Translations under genes and position numbers: made by a program
NCBI GenBank assembly: GCA_016713565.1
Contig: JADJOX010000004.1
Span: 1 to 53,502 of the forward strand
Origin: Ignavibacteriota bacterium
GTDB lineage: Bacteria > Bacteroidota > Ignavibacteria > Ignavibacteriales > Melioribacteraceae
Length of the DNA stretch: 53,502 nt
Reading direction: 5' to 3'
The notes under the pieces: model-generated
Database searches by the model: none
Told to the model about the DNA's origin: nothing
What the model saw: only the letters and a program-made list of their open reading frames with translations
Shown here: piece after piece, positions 1-9,634 of the stretch
Layout of the letters: every line of letters begins with the position of its first letter
Numbering within the stretch: position 1 is the first letter of the stretch

Positions 1-1112
1 TCAATTTTGTAGTCCAACAATTAATTTAAGCACTCTCAAAGACGTATTTTTAATTTGGTAATCGGCGGATATGTCAATTTTATTTTTTTCTCTGAATTCT
101 ACAATAGTTGTTTCAATTGCCGATAAGACAATGTCTCTATCAAATCCTGTTAAAACTATAGACCCTGCATCTTGCGCTTCGGGTCGTTCCATAGATTCTC
201 TTAAACTAATAGCGGGAAAGGAGAGTATCGCACTTTCTTCACTAATAGTACCGCTATCTGAAATTGAACATAATGAATTTATTTCAAGGTTCACATAATC
301 AAAAAATCCGAATGGTTTAAGAAACTTAATTCTGGGGTCAATATTTTTTTTGCGCCTCCAATCTGTTTTTGGTTCTCGGATGTGTGGATACAATTATTGG
401 GATTTTGTATTCTTCCGCGATTGCGTTTAATACGTTTATGATTTTTCTAAGATTTTGGCTGTTATCTACGTTCTCCTGCCTATGGAATGATACAACAATA
501 TATTTCTTCTTTTTTAATTTAAGTCGTTTAGTATATTCTATTTTTTTATTTTATCAATGTTGTCTTTAGAACTTCATTCATTGGTGAACCGGTAAGATAA
601 ATTCTACGATGGAGGGAGTCCTTCACTCTAACAAATGTCTTCTGGCGTGTTCAGTATAAACTAAATTGAAATCAGCAATATGATCAATAATTTTTCGATT
701 TATTTCTTCAGGTACATTAGCATCAAAACTTCTATTGCCGGCTTCCATGTGGAAAATAGGTATGTGCATCCTTTTAGCTATAATTCCTGCAATGCTGCTG
801 TTTGTATCACCCAAAATTAAAACCGCATCCGGCTTTTCTTTTTCAAGCACTTCCTCTCTGTTTTAATTAAGTTTCACCTAATATATGTCCCAATGTACTT
901 GTATTGACTCCAAGAAAATAATCCGGCTTACGCAAACCCAATTCTTCAAAAAATATTTCATTTAATTCATAATCATAATTTTGTCCGGTATGCACAATAA
1001 TATGAGTTAGGTATTTTTCCAATAATTTAATTGTTGAGCTTAGTCTTATAATTTCTGGTCGTGTACCAAGTATCGTCGCAACCTTCAAAGAAGATTTTTT
1101 ATTCATATTCAT
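1..1112 (-). CDS. wbjD: UDP-N-acetylglucosamine 2-epimerase family (WbjD/FnlC-type), frame-broken
   Basis: Non-hydrolysing UDP-HexNAc 2-epimerase family. With wbjB and wbjC next to it, it most likely makes the last step to UDP-N-acetyl-L-fucosamine (UDP-L-FucNAc) in the cytoplasm. The product appears in three pieces: an N-terminal piece with TILGTRPEIIRLS and HTGQNYDYELNEIFF (867-1112), a middle piece with LILGDTNSSIAG and FHMEAGNRSFDANVPEE (623-850), and a C-terminal piece with SDSGTISEESA and SLRESMERPEA (1-393). Together they span about 370 codons, the normal family length, and the true stop is at 1-3. The breaks lie near 860, 620 and 400-560. The ATG overlaps the wbjC stop as ATGA, so translation is coupled. 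Family assignment is firm. The FnlC-type substrate is inferred from the neighbours. Confidence 0.85.
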
Positions 1113-2248
1113 AATTCGTTAATTTTTACATTTTCAAAATATGTATCTGGATCTGATTCATCGTAAGGTTCATTAATCCAGAATAAAGTTAATAGTTCAT
1201 CATCACCAATATTTGTAATATTATGAGTTGTCCAAATAGGCATATCAACTATTGAAGGATTATTTCCATCTAAAAAATATTCAATTATTTTAACTGTTCC
1301 GATTCTCCTCAATTGAATTTTTGCTTTCCCTTTAATTACTGCAAATCTTTCAATTTTGCGAGTGTGAAAATGATTTCCTCGAGTAATTCCATACTTAGTT
1401 GTGGAAAATGAAAATTGTCCAGAAATATTACTTCTAATTATTTAGTAAAGGAGCCTCTACTATCTGAATGTTGAACTAAATTATTAGGAAGCGGTTCTCA
1501 GGAAATAACATCTGAAAGAATTAAATAAATCTAATTCAAATTTATTTTTTTAATTCAGGTATAATGCTATTTTCAAAATAATCTGTTTTTAAACTTTTGT
1601 AGTGTTTCAAGTATTGTTGATACTTTAATTGTTTTGGTGCTTTCAATCTCTATTTTTTGAATTGGATTATTTGATTTATGAATAATGGAATTATAAAAAA
1701 TTTCCACAAGCTCATTTATAAATATCAAATTTAACTCGCTATCTGTATGGATCTCTGGAATTTCATTATGTGTTAGTTGATATGAAAATGTTGCAATAAC
1801 TGAATTATAAAAAGGGTTCCCGAATGGACCAAAAACGTTTGGAATTATTAAGGCTGTAAAACTTGAATTATTTTCAACTGCCCATTTTTCAAAAATTTTT
1901 CTACCATCCCTTTTAGATTTACCATATAAATTATCTTTCTCTTCCTGTGTTGAGGAGGAGAAAAGTACATGAAGTTTGGAAACAGTTCTAGTACACGATG
2001 CTAACAATTTATCAACTAATTCAATATTTGTATTATATATTACTTCAGTTTCCATATCTATTCATTGCTGCAAGATGTACTATTGCATCACAACCTTTAA
2101 CAAATTTATCGAGTGATTCATCGTCGAAGTACTCATCTTTAAATGAAATCCTTTCAATATTATCATGCAGCCCAAGATAATTGTACAGGTGAGAACCCAT
2201 AAATCCTGATTGTCCGGTTATACCAACTTTTATTTTGACTTCACTCAA
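1109..2248 (-). CDS. wbjC: WbjC/CapF-type bifunctional reductase-epimerase, frame-broken
   Basis: CapF/WbjC (FnlB) proteins combine an N-terminal short-chain dehydrogenase/reductase domain with a C-terminal cupin and act after WbjB on the UDP-4-keto-hexosamine. The N-terminal part shows the nucleotide-binding GITGQSGFMGSHLYNYLG and CDAIVHLAAMNR. The next piece has YGKSKRDGRKIFEKWA (the YxxxK catalytic pair) and IPNVFGPFGNPFYNS. The cupin end has GNHFHTRKIERFAVIKGKA, with a metal-type HxH, and THNITNIGDDELLTLFW. Reading across breaks near 2050, 1570, 1440 and 1310 gives about 380 residues, the family length. The apparent start is TTG directly after the stop of the upstream cupin gene. The last codons overlap wbjD. 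Confidence 0.87.
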
Positions 2249-2700
2249 CTAAAATTTCCACTCTGCATTTTTAAAATAATCGATTTCAAATCTATAATCA
2301 TCATTTACAGAATTTTCAAGTGTTGAAGTTGAAAATACAAGAAGTTCTGAATTATTGAGTTTGTTAGTAAAGCCGCTTGCATATCCTTTCGGTACAAAAA
2401 GAATATTGTTCTCACTCTTTGATAATTCAAATTTACTAATGCTCAAATTTGGGTCGGGGCTATTTTTCAATTTTTATTAAATTAACCTTAAATGTTCCTC
2501 GTAAAACAAAAAAATACTTGCTTTCGAATTTATGTCCTTGCCAAGCTCTAATAGTATTAAACTTATTATGTCTTATAATATAAAATCGCTTAATATCATG
2601 GAAAGAAAAGTCATTAAAGAAAGTTAAAATTCCTCTATAATCCTTAAATTGTCCACCGCTAATTAGATTTGGCTGCTCATCTTGATAAAAGAGTTAGGCA
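2249..2700 (-). CDS. RmlC/WxcM-like cupin sugar epimerase, frame-broken
   Basis: A short cupin-fold protein of about 147 residues, of the type annotated as dTDP-4-dehydrorhamnose 3,5-epimerase-like or WxcM-like. Reading across breaks near 2680 and 2465 gives segments RFYIIRHNKFNTIRAWQGHK and FEIDYFKNAEWKF, with a typical cupin LFVPKGYASGF between them. Its ATG overlaps the stop of wbjB (ATGCCTAA), and its own TAG is followed at once by the wbjC start, so wbjB, this gene and wbjC are translationally linked. Similar cupins sit between the CapE-like and CapF-like genes in some other polysaccharide clusters. Its exact reaction is not evident; a C3/C5 epimerisation of a keto-sugar intermediate is the likely role. 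Confidence 0.7.
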
Positions 2701-3716
2701 TATATTAGATCTTTTTTAATCAATTCCAATTTAAGTAAGAGTTCTTTTGTTTGCTCAACATCCAGCCTAAAAGTATTGTGGGAATGATATTCTTCAACTT
2801 TTGTAATATCAGTTTTACCTTTCTGAAATAAAGATCATAATTTAAATCTCTATTATCCGCCGGAATTCTGTAATATTTTTCCAAATCTTCAGCTTTTATC
2901 ATTTCTTCGCGGTTAACCAAAGTCTCATAAAGTTTTTTCGCCATGTCTGGTTCCAATTATTTTAATATCCTTGTCATAGTTATACAATTCTATTATAGCT
3001 TGCGCAATAGTTCTTATTGTTGCCGGGGGATTTTTGTACAAACATATCTCCAGGTTTTCCATTTTCAAAAGCATAAACAACTAGATCAACTGCTTCGTCC
3101 AAAGTCATCATGAATCTTGTCATATTTGGATCTGTTACAGTAATTTGTTTTTCCTCTTTAATCTGTTGAATAAAAAGGGGAATTACTGAACCTCTAGATG
3201 CCATAACATTTCCATATCTGGTTCCACATAAAATAGTGCCGCTTCCATTCGTATTTCTTGCTTTTGCAATCATTACTTTTTCCATCATTGCTTTTGAAAT
3301 ACCCATAGCATTAATAGGGTAAACGGCTTTATCAGTGCTCAAAATAACAACTCTTTCAACATTGTGTGAAATAGCCGTTTCCAGCACATTTTCGGTACCA
3401 AGAACATTTGTTTTTACAGCTTCGACCGGGAAAAATTCACAGGAAGGTACCTGTTTAAGCGCCGCAGCATGGAAAATATAATTTACTCCTTTAATTGCAT
3501 TTTCAACACTTCTTTGGTCTCTAACATCACCAATGTAAAATTTAACTTTGGGATTATTAATTGCTTTTCTAAGATCTTCTTGTTTTTTTTTCATCCCTGC
3601 TAAATATTCTTATTTCTCTTAAATCAGAGTTTATAAATCTATTTAAAACCGCAGTCCCAAATGATCCTATATGCCTGTAATCAACAATACCTTATTGTAA
3701 AAAAATTACTAAACAT
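2694..3716 (-). CDS. wbjB: UDP-GlcNAc 4,6-dehydratase/5-epimerase (WbjB/CapE/FnlA), frame-broken
   Basis: First enzyme of the UDP-L-FucNAc branch, a cytoplasmic NAD(P)-dependent short-chain dehydrogenase. Diagnostic segments are FHAAALKQVPSCEFFPVEA, VILSTDKAVYPINAMGISK, CGTRYGNVMASRGSVIPLF and, near the C-terminus, KLYETLVNREEMIKAEDLE and YYRIPADNRDLNYD. The catalytic region reads MGISK, with Met where classical SDRs have Tyr of YxxxK; my recollection is that this is normal for the CapE/WbjB branch. The glycine-rich N-terminus (GSFGTAVLNRF) is split by breaks near 3680-3695. Further breaks lie near 3025 and 2800. The reconstructed length of about 340 residues fits the family. The stop overlaps the next start. 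Confidence 0.87.
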
Positions 3717-3739
3717 ATTATACTCTTTTATTTGTTATT

Positions 3740-4354
3740 TCAATCCAAAACCGCTCTTACAGTATTGTCTTTCAGTATATAAGTCTTATCCGCTTTTTTA
3801 CAGAACGCTACGCCGTTATCATTAAAATTAAGTCTTTGTCCCGCTTCGCTCATCCATCCAATTATTTTTGCGGGGTTGCCAACAACAAGGGCGTAATCGG
3901 GTACGTCTTTTGTAACAACAGAACCGGCACCAACGAATGCATATTTACCTATTGTATTTCCGCATATAATTGTACAGTTAGCGCCTAATGACGCGCCTTC
4001 TTTAACTAATGTTTTTATATAATGCTGAGCTCCTACTTGCGGATATTTGCTTCTTGGGTCGAGAATGTTTGTAAATACCATAGAGGGTCCGCAGAACACA
4101 TAATCTTCTAAAGTAACGCCTTCATAAACCGAAACGTTATTCTGTATTTTTACATAATTACCTATTATTACGTTGTTCGCTATATTTACATTTTGTCCCA
4201 GCACGCAATTTCTGCCTATTCTGCTTCCGGATTGCACGTGCGTAAAATGCCAAATCTTTGTTCCTTCACCAATCGTAACATTTTCATCAACAACAGCGTA
4301 TTTGTTTACTTGGTAATTTTTAGTTTCCCCGGTATTCAGATTAAATAAATTCAT
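3740..4354 (-). CDS. wlbB: WlbB/WbpD-like left-handed beta-helix N-acetyltransferase
   Basis: Intact 204-residue hexapeptide-repeat acyltransferase. The repeats (IGEGTKIWHF, IGRNCVLGQNVNIANNVIIG, EGVTLEDYVFCGPSM) run from about residue 25 to 160, followed by a C-terminal tail typical of the WlbB/WbpD branch (VGNPAKIIGWMSEAGQRL, then VAFCKKADKTYIL). These enzymes acetylate the 3-amino group of UDP-2-acetamido-3-amino-2,3-dideoxy-glucuronate using acetyl-CoA, in the cytoplasm, as trimers. The conserved VFTNILDPRSKYPQ segment is present. The start follows the neighbouring paralogue by 21 bases. It sits with wlbA, the oxidoreductase of the same pathway. No aminotransferase (WlbC) is visible in the window. 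Confidence 0.85.
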   Translation of the reverse strand: MNLFNLNTGETKNYQVNKYAVVDENVTIGEGTKIWHFTHVQSGSRIGRNCVLGQNVNIANNVIIGNYVKIQNNVSVYEGVTLEDYVFCGPSMVFTNILDPRSKYPQVGAQHYIKTLVKEGASLGANCTIICGNTIGKYAFVGAGSVVTKDVPDYALVVGNPAKIIGWMSEAGQRLNFNDNGVAFCKKADKTYILKDNTVRAVLD

Positions 4355-4375
4355 TTTTTTATATAATTATAATTT

Positions 4376-4971
4376 TTATTTCACAACTTCAGTTACAACG
4401 TCATTTTTAAGCAAATAGGTTTTTTCGCTTTTAGGACAGTAAGCAATGCCTTTTTCATTGAATTTCAATTTTCTTCCCGTCTCGCTTAACCAATGTTTTA
4501 TTACAGCCGGACTTCCATGAACAAACGCGTGATCGGGAACATTTGAACATACTTCAGATTCCATTTCCACATAAGAATAACGTCCTATAATTGTACCCGC
4601 TTGTATTTCGCTATCGGAGCGGATAACCGCGCCTTCTTTTATTAAGGTTTTATATTTTTGCTTTTTGAGAATCCGGTGTAGGGGTCTTTAATGCTCAAAA
4701 TTTCTTCGTCATCGAGATTTTGTTCATCGGCACTGCTCATAGCTATTTTCACATTTTCTTCAATCCGCGCGTCATCTTCAATTTTAACGTTATTTCCAAT
4801 CTTTACATTTCTTTCTATTATAACGTATTGACCGATACTGCAATTGCCGCCGATAATAACATTTGAATGTATTCTGGCAAATTGAAATATTTTAGTTCCG
4901 CAGCCTATTTCTACATTTTCATCAATTATAGCATAATTATCAATACGGCAATTCTGCGGACTTTCTTTCAT
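4376..4971 (-). CDS. Diverged WlbB-like acyltransferase paralogue, one frame break
   Basis: A second hexapeptide-repeat protein directly upstream of the intact wlbB copy, about 199 residues after reading across one break near 4655. It starts with RIDNYAIIDENVEIGCGTKI and has regular repeats up to about residue 80. The C-terminal tail (VHGSPAVIKHWLSETGRKL, then IAYCPKSEKTYLLKND) matches the WlbB tail. Where the intact copy has VFCGPSMVFTNILDPRSKYP, this one has an acidic replacement (SSADEQNLDDEEILSIKDPY). It looks like a tandem duplicate in which the active-site region has changed. It could be a different acyltransferase, a structural partner, or an inactive copy. Only the family is certain. 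Confidence 0.75.
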
Positions 4972-4988
4972 AAAAAATTTATTGTTGT

Positions 4989-5949
4989 TTATAAGTTGAC
5001 CGCTAATTTATTCTGCAGCAATAGGGGATGAGGATATTCCAAATCAGTCGTTTTTAAATTTCTAATATCATGCACAATTTCAATTGACTGTCTGGCGGAT
5101 TCTAATCCGTAGCCTTTGCCGTCAAGAATTGTGTTATAAACTTTGGTGTGAAGTTCGGTAAATCCATCGCTGAAATTAAATTCATTACTGTCAATTTCAA
5201 TAGAACGAAATGTTCTTGTACCTTTTTCTTTATGGTTTGCGGTAAATCATTATATTCTAAAGATAAAAACCACCGTACATTAGCTATTTCCAATTCAAGC
5301 AATCCCGATATTCGTCTGGGCTCACTAAGATAAATGCTGTTTTTTTGAACTTTACCGAATATCCATCCGAGCATATCGAAAAAATGTACTCCGATATTTG
5401 TAGCTACTCCGCCGGATTTTTCAGATTCACCTTTCCAAGAATGATCGTACCATTGTCCTCTGGTGGTAATGTAAGTTAAAACAATTTCATGTTTTGAATC
5501 TTTAATTTCATTTTCAATTTTATTTTTCAACGCGATAATAGAATCGTGTTCTCTTAACTGAAGAATATTAAAAACTTTTTTATCTGTTTCGCGCTCAAGT
5601 TCTTCCAAAGCGTCTATATTCCATGGATAAGAACAAGAGGTTTTTCGCATATCGCGTCCGCTCCGGATCTTAAAGCGAATCGTATATGCGCGTCATGTAA
5701 ATAATTTGGGGAGCAAATAGTTAAATAATCAACGGCGTTATCATTTGTTTTTCTTTTCAGCATTTCCAAATGTCTGTCAAATCTTTCAAATTCCTTGAAA
5801 AATCTAGCGTCCGGAAAATAACTGTCCAAAATCCCTACCGAATCATGAGGATCTAAAGCGGCTATTAAATCATTTCCCGTTTCTTTTATTGCTTTTAAAT
5901 GTCTTGGAGCAATATAACCGGCGACGCCGGTAATCGCGAATTTCTTCAT
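4989..5949 (-). CDS. wlbA: WlbA/WbpB UDP-GlcNAc-uronate 3-dehydrogenase, frame-broken
   Basis: Gfo/Idh/MocA-type NAD-dependent oxidoreductase that oxidises C3 of UDP-N-acetylglucosaminuronate. The N-terminus MKKFAITGVAGYIAPRHLKA is the typical WlbA start. SPNYLHDAHIRFALRSGADA is followed by CEKPLV with the catalytic-region EKP. Further on are YITTRGQWYDHSWKG, GVATNIGVHFFDMLGWIFGK and, after a break near 5230, TFRSIEIDSNEFNFSDGFTE and QSIEIVHDIR. Breaks near 5630 and 5230 are the only defects. The rebuilt protein is about 320 residues, matching the family, with its stop at 4989-4991. It is the first gene of the minus-strand polysaccharide operon, 17 bases from the diverged acyltransferase. Confidence 0.87.
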
Positions 5950-6180
5950 TTTAGTATTCTAAAATTTTTACAACCGAATTAAAATGGTTAACAATTGAAG
6001 TCCAATACAAGTTCTTTTTCACATTACATTTCAAGATATTCTCACAGCTTCGCCACCTCGGTCACATTAACGAATTGAAAAATTTACGGCAATATCTTTC
6101 CATGAAGTGTAAGACTTCATGATTTTCAATCTACTTTTTTGCTGGTTCCCCCGAACCACAGGCAAGTAAAATCTATTTAA
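5948..6180. other. Intergenic region upstream of the polysaccharide operon with inverted repeats
   Basis: No coding sense seen. The palindrome ATTTTAGTATTCTAAAAT at 5948-5965 lies just upstream of the wlbA start. A perfect hairpin CATGAAGT-gtaag-ACTTCATG lies at 6101-6121, bracketed by a looser ATTGAAAA/ATTTTCAAT pair. A short hairpin GGTTC-cccc-GAACC lies at 6144-6157. None is followed by a T tract, so they are not clear terminators. Promoter and operator functions for wlbA are possible but unproven. Confidence 0.4.
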
Positions 6181-6396
6181 TTATTTAACGTTTTTTAACT
6201 GTGCTTTTTTAATCTTATTATAAATTTTTTCCTCTAAGTCATTATCAATAGCAGTTAGTAATCCTTTGAAGCAATCAACTAAAAACCGCAATTCATCTTT
6301 GAACTTCAGCGCATTTTTTTCAATAAAAAAATATTTATTTCTCGTTAAGTATTGGGGGAATCTTATATAAAGAAATAAATCAAATTCACTTATCAT
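6181..6396 (-). CDS. Small hypothetical protein
   Basis: A 71-residue reading frame, rich in Lys, Phe and Leu and probably helical, with a C-terminal half (FLVDCFKGLLTAIDND, then EKIYNKIKKAQLKNVK) that looks like an amphipathic helix. No signal peptide or membrane span. I do not recognise a family. It lies between the polysaccharide operon and the divergent TonB receptor gene. It could be the remnant of a longer protein, and it may be spurious. Confidence 0.35.
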   Translation of the reverse strand: MISEFDLFLYIRFPQYLTRNKYFFIEKNALKFKDELRFLVDCFKGLLTAIDNDLEEKIYNKIKKAQLKNVK

Positions 6397-6578
6397 TCCT
6401 TATATCTTCCTTTTATGCATTATAGTCCAATTAGTAAGTGTTTTGAAATGATTACATAAATTTTTTTTTTATGTGCGCTTTCTCACAATTCTAGCGGATG
6501 CCTATTAATTGAGTTTATGTTAAAAATCAAAAGTTAATTTCGATTATCTGAATTATTGACCTTTCATTTGGAAATAGT

Positions 6579-8999
6579 TTGAAGTATATCTTTTTAATAA
6601 TTTTTCTAATTTGCGCCAATAATTCGCTTTATTCGCAGAAAAAGATTATCAGCGGATATGTCGCGGATTCATACACAAAAAGAGTGCTTGAATATGTTAA
6701 TGTGGCTGTTGACGGTGCAAATCAAGGAACAGTTACCGATGAACACGGTTATTTTAAATTGGAAATTAACGGTAATTCGGGTAATGTAATAATAAGCCAT
6801 TTAGGCTACAGAAGTGAAATTATTAAAATAAAAGATTTCGAGTCGGATTATCCAAAATATGTCGAGTTGATTTATAAAGAATTGCTTCTGCAGGAAATTG
6901 CGGTTTATTCATCCAATACAAATTCAAATAATGAATTTCAGGTAAGCAGCAGTTCGCTTGAAAATGATCAGATTTCTAAGATTTCAAACGCGATGCCCGA
7001 TGCATTGAGGTCAATTCAAGCGCTTCCGGGAATAAGCGTAAACAATGAGTTTAGCGCCGAGTTTAATGTACGCGGCGGAAATAAAGATGAGAATCTTATC
7101 GAAGTTAACGGTACTCAGGTTTATGAACCTTATCACTTAAAAGAAGCGCCTAACGCGAGTGTAGGTGTTTTTAATGTCGATCTAATTGATAGGGTAAATA
7201 TAATTACAGGAGGATTCAGCGCCCGTTACGGCGACCGAATGAGTTCGGTTGCCAATATCGATTACAGAGAGGGAAATAATCAAAATTATAGCGGCGCGGG
7301 AACCCTTAGTCTGGCATTTGTTGACGGATATTTGGAAGGTCCTTTCCTAAATAAAGGGAATTTTATTATCGGAGCACGCAAAACTTATATGGAATATGTT
7401 ATTGATATGACGGATTTCGGATACGAAAATATAAGAAGCGCCGACCCTTCTTTCTATGACGTGCAGGGACAAATTGCTTATCCTTTGGGTAAAAGTGATA
7501 AATTAAAGTTAAATTTTCTGCATTCCGCGGATAATTTTAAATTTAATCCTAAACCGGAAACTTCCTTTGATTACTATGAATCTTTATATAAAAATCAAAG
7601 TTCTCAAATCTCGACTGAAAACAAATCATATTCAAAACAATTGGGAAATTACTACAGCAGTTTGCTTGATTTGGAAATGAAAAATTTTATCGGCAGAAGC
7701 GCGTTTTTAAATACCGATGTTTCATTTTACAGTCAGAGTGATAATGATTACACTTCTTGGGGTACATATTTCAGAAAGGATATTGTCAGCGATAATATCT
7801 ATTTTGATAGAAAAGTTAGGGAAGATCTTAGGAAATCAAAATTGAATATTCAAACTATGGAAATTAAATCATCATTGGACTGGCAATTGTCTCCATACTT
7901 TGAACTGCAGAGTGGAATTGGATATAAAGATATAAATTATATAGATAGATTTTACTATAGCAAATATGCAGTAAATACTTCAAATACAATTAGTTATCCG
8001 GATACATTAATTGAAGATTACGGATATATCGGAATCGATTACAGAGACGACTCGTTATTTGCTTCTTCCTATAAAATGTCAGGTTATTTAGAAAATATTA
8101 TACAGATAGGAAAAAATATAGTTGTGAATATCGCGGGCAGAGCAGATTATTTTGGAATGAACGAACAATTAACTTTTAGTCCAAGAGCCAATTTAGCGTA
8201 TTTATCCAATTACGGAACTATAATCAGATTGGCTTGGGGTCATTATTATCAATCGCCGATTTACAGCCAGTTAAAATACTCCGAAGCATCCGATTCAAAT
8301 ACAAAAGCGCAAAAGGCAATACATTATATTTTTGGAATTGAGCAGAATTTAAATTTATCAGCAAAAAGTATGAGCACGTTAAAAATCAAATTTGATATTT
8401 TCTATAAAGATTATAAAAGCCTTATTTCATCTTTTTATTCACATGGAGAAAGGCTGGCGTATTCCAGAGAAAACGATGCTTTAGGATTTGCGAAAGGTTT
8501 TGATATGTATGTTTTGTTAAATATACCTGGTTTTTATACTTCGGTAAGCTACAGTTATTTAAACTCAAAAGAAGATAAAATAAACGATGAATTGGGAGCA
8601 TACCCAAGACTTACATCTCAGGAGCATACATTATCGTGGATAACGGATTTGGAATTGGGGAGAAATTGGAGTTTTAACACAAAATTTTATTACGGTTCCG
8701 GGTTTCCTTTTGCGGAAAAATATGTTACTTATAATTCTCAAACAGACGAGTATTATTGGAATAAATCAGAAACAAATAACGGGAATTTGCCGGAATATCA
8801 AAGGATTGATTTCAGAATTTCAAAGGAATTTCAATTCTCCTCCTACAAACTTAAAACTTTCATTGAAGTCAGCAATGCGTTTAACCACAAAAATATCCGA
8901 GGTTATGAGTACAGTTATGATAATAAAGGAAATCCGGTTAAATATGAAATAACTTTATGGCCAATTCTGCCTTCATTTGGAATAAGAGTGGAATTTTAA
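6579..8999 (+). CDS. TonB-dependent receptor with carboxypeptidase-regulatory-like N-domain
   Basis: Outer-membrane active transporter, 806 residues. A signal peptide (MKYIFLIIFLICANNSLYSQ) ends near residue 20. Residues 24-105 form a CarboxypepD_reg-like beta-sandwich (GYVADSYTKRVLEYVNVAVD). Residues 125-230 are the plug (ISVNNEFSAEFNVRGGNKDE, LIEVNGTQVYEPYHL). The rest is a beta-barrel ending in aromatic residues (LPSFGIRVEF). The start codon is TTG, chosen because it precedes a good signal peptide and follows GGAAA; no ATG is available there. There is no SusD-like partner. It stands alone, so its substrate is unknown. Confidence 0.9.
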   Translation: MKYIFLIIFLICANNSLYSQKKIISGYVADSYTKRVLEYVNVAVDGANQGTVTDEHGYFKLEINGNSGNVIISHLGYRSEIIKIKDFESDYPKYVELIYKELLLQEIAVYSSNTNSNNEFQVSSSSLENDQISKISNAMPDALRSIQALPGISVNNEFSAEFNVRGGNKDENLIEVNGTQVYEPYHLKEAPNASVGVFNVDLIDRVNIITGGFSARYGDRMSSVANIDYREGNNQNYSGAGTLSLAFVDGYLEGPFLNKGNFIIGARKTYMEYVIDMTDFGYENIRSADPSFYDVQGQIAYPLGKSDKLKLNFLHSADNFKFNPKPETSFDYYESLYKNQSSQISTENKSYSKQLGNYYSSLLDLEMKNFIGRSAFLNTDVSFYSQSDNDYTSWGTYFRKDIVSDNIYFDRKVREDLRKSKLNIQTMEIKSSLDWQLSPYFELQSGIGYKDINYIDRFYYSKYAVNTSNTISYPDTLIEDYGYIGIDYRDDSLFASSYKMSGYLENIIQIGKNIVVNIAGRADYFGMNEQLTFSPRANLAYLSNYGTIIRLAWGHYYQSPIYSQLKYSEASDSNTKAQKAIHYIFGIEQNLNLSAKSMSTLKIKFDIFYKDYKSLISSFYSHGERLAYSRENDALGFAKGFDMYVLLNIPGFYTSVSYSYLNSKEDKINDELGAYPRLTSQEHTLSWITDLELGRNWSFNTKFYYGSGFPFAEKYVTYNSQTDEYYWNKSETNNGNLPEYQRIDFRISKEFQFSSYKLKTFIEVSNAFNHKNIRGYEYSYDNKGNPVKYEITLWPILPSFGIRVEF

Positions 9000-9196
9000 T
9001 TTTTTCACTTAATTATTTGCCTTATTTAGAATACTAAAATACTTCAATACTTCAATTTTATTCACTCATTGGACATTTACAATTCAAGCTAAACTAATAT
9101 CATAGTAATTTATTGATGGTCCAAAAAAAAATGCACTTTTCAAATTTTACTCTAACTGGACTATATTAATCCTATTATTAACAATAAAATATTCAT

Positions 9197-9421
9197 ATGA
9201 AAACAATCATTTTGGTTTGGGGAAAGTTGAATTTACTTCGAATAGGCATTCTCGGATTTATCGGTTTTTTTTCGGCAATTGTTGTCTCTAAATTATTTAC
9301 CAACTTTTTTGCATCTAAATCATTTTCAATCGGTATTGACGATCTGCTTATTTCCAGCTTGGGTTTTTTCCTCGCGATAATCGTTAAAATAATTGAAAAA
9401 TTCTCAAACTTTACGGAATAG
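9197..9421 (+). CDS. Small two-span membrane protein
   Basis: A 74-residue product with two hydrophobic segments (IGILGFIGFFSAIVVSKLF and LLISSLGFFLAIIVKIIEKF) joined by a short polar loop, as expected for a small inner-membrane hairpin protein. The ATG has no convincing ribosome-binding site. A 7-bp hairpin overlaps the stop codon, which supports a real gene end here. No family recognised. The opposite-strand frame across the same bases lacks membrane or domain features and was not chosen. Confidence 0.4.
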   Translation: MKTIILVWGKLNLLRIGILGFIGFFSAIVVSKLFTNFFASKSFSIGIDDLLISSLGFFLAIIVKIIEKFSNFTE

Positions 9422-9431
9422 TTTTTCCGTA
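9412..9431 (+). terminator. Hairpin overlapping the stop of the small membrane protein
   Basis: TACGGAA (9412-9418) pairs perfectly with TTCCGTA (9425-9431) around a 6-base loop that contains the TAG stop. It is followed by TTGTTTCC, a weak T-rich tail. The stem is short, so termination would be modest. Confidence 0.4.
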
Positions 9432-9634
9432 TTGTTTCCAATCTTTTCTTAAATATTTTTCAATTGTTAATTATATTTCAATAAATTAATTGTATATTTT
9501 TAATAATATACTTTAGATAAAATATATAATTTATTATTATGAAATGAGTTAACAGATATTTTGAAATGTTTAAGTAATCTTATTTATCCGTTTTAAGATA
9601 ATTATAACTAAAGTAATGTTAAATAAAACAGCAG

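Noticed and set aside
6144..6157. Terminator for the 6181-6396 gene
   Set aside because: The GGTTC/GAACC stem is only 5 bp and, on the minus strand, is followed by A's and not T's.
6181..6396. Four-helix-bundle protein encoded in a 23S rRNA intervening sequence
   Set aside because: It is short and helical, but the family's characteristic N-terminal and SxPSNIAEG-like segments are absent and no rRNA lies nearby.
9193..9441. Minus-strand frame opposite the small membrane protein
   Set aside because: Overlaps almost the same bases but lacks membrane spans or a known motif; the plus frame has two clear hydrophobic segments and a hairpin at its stop.
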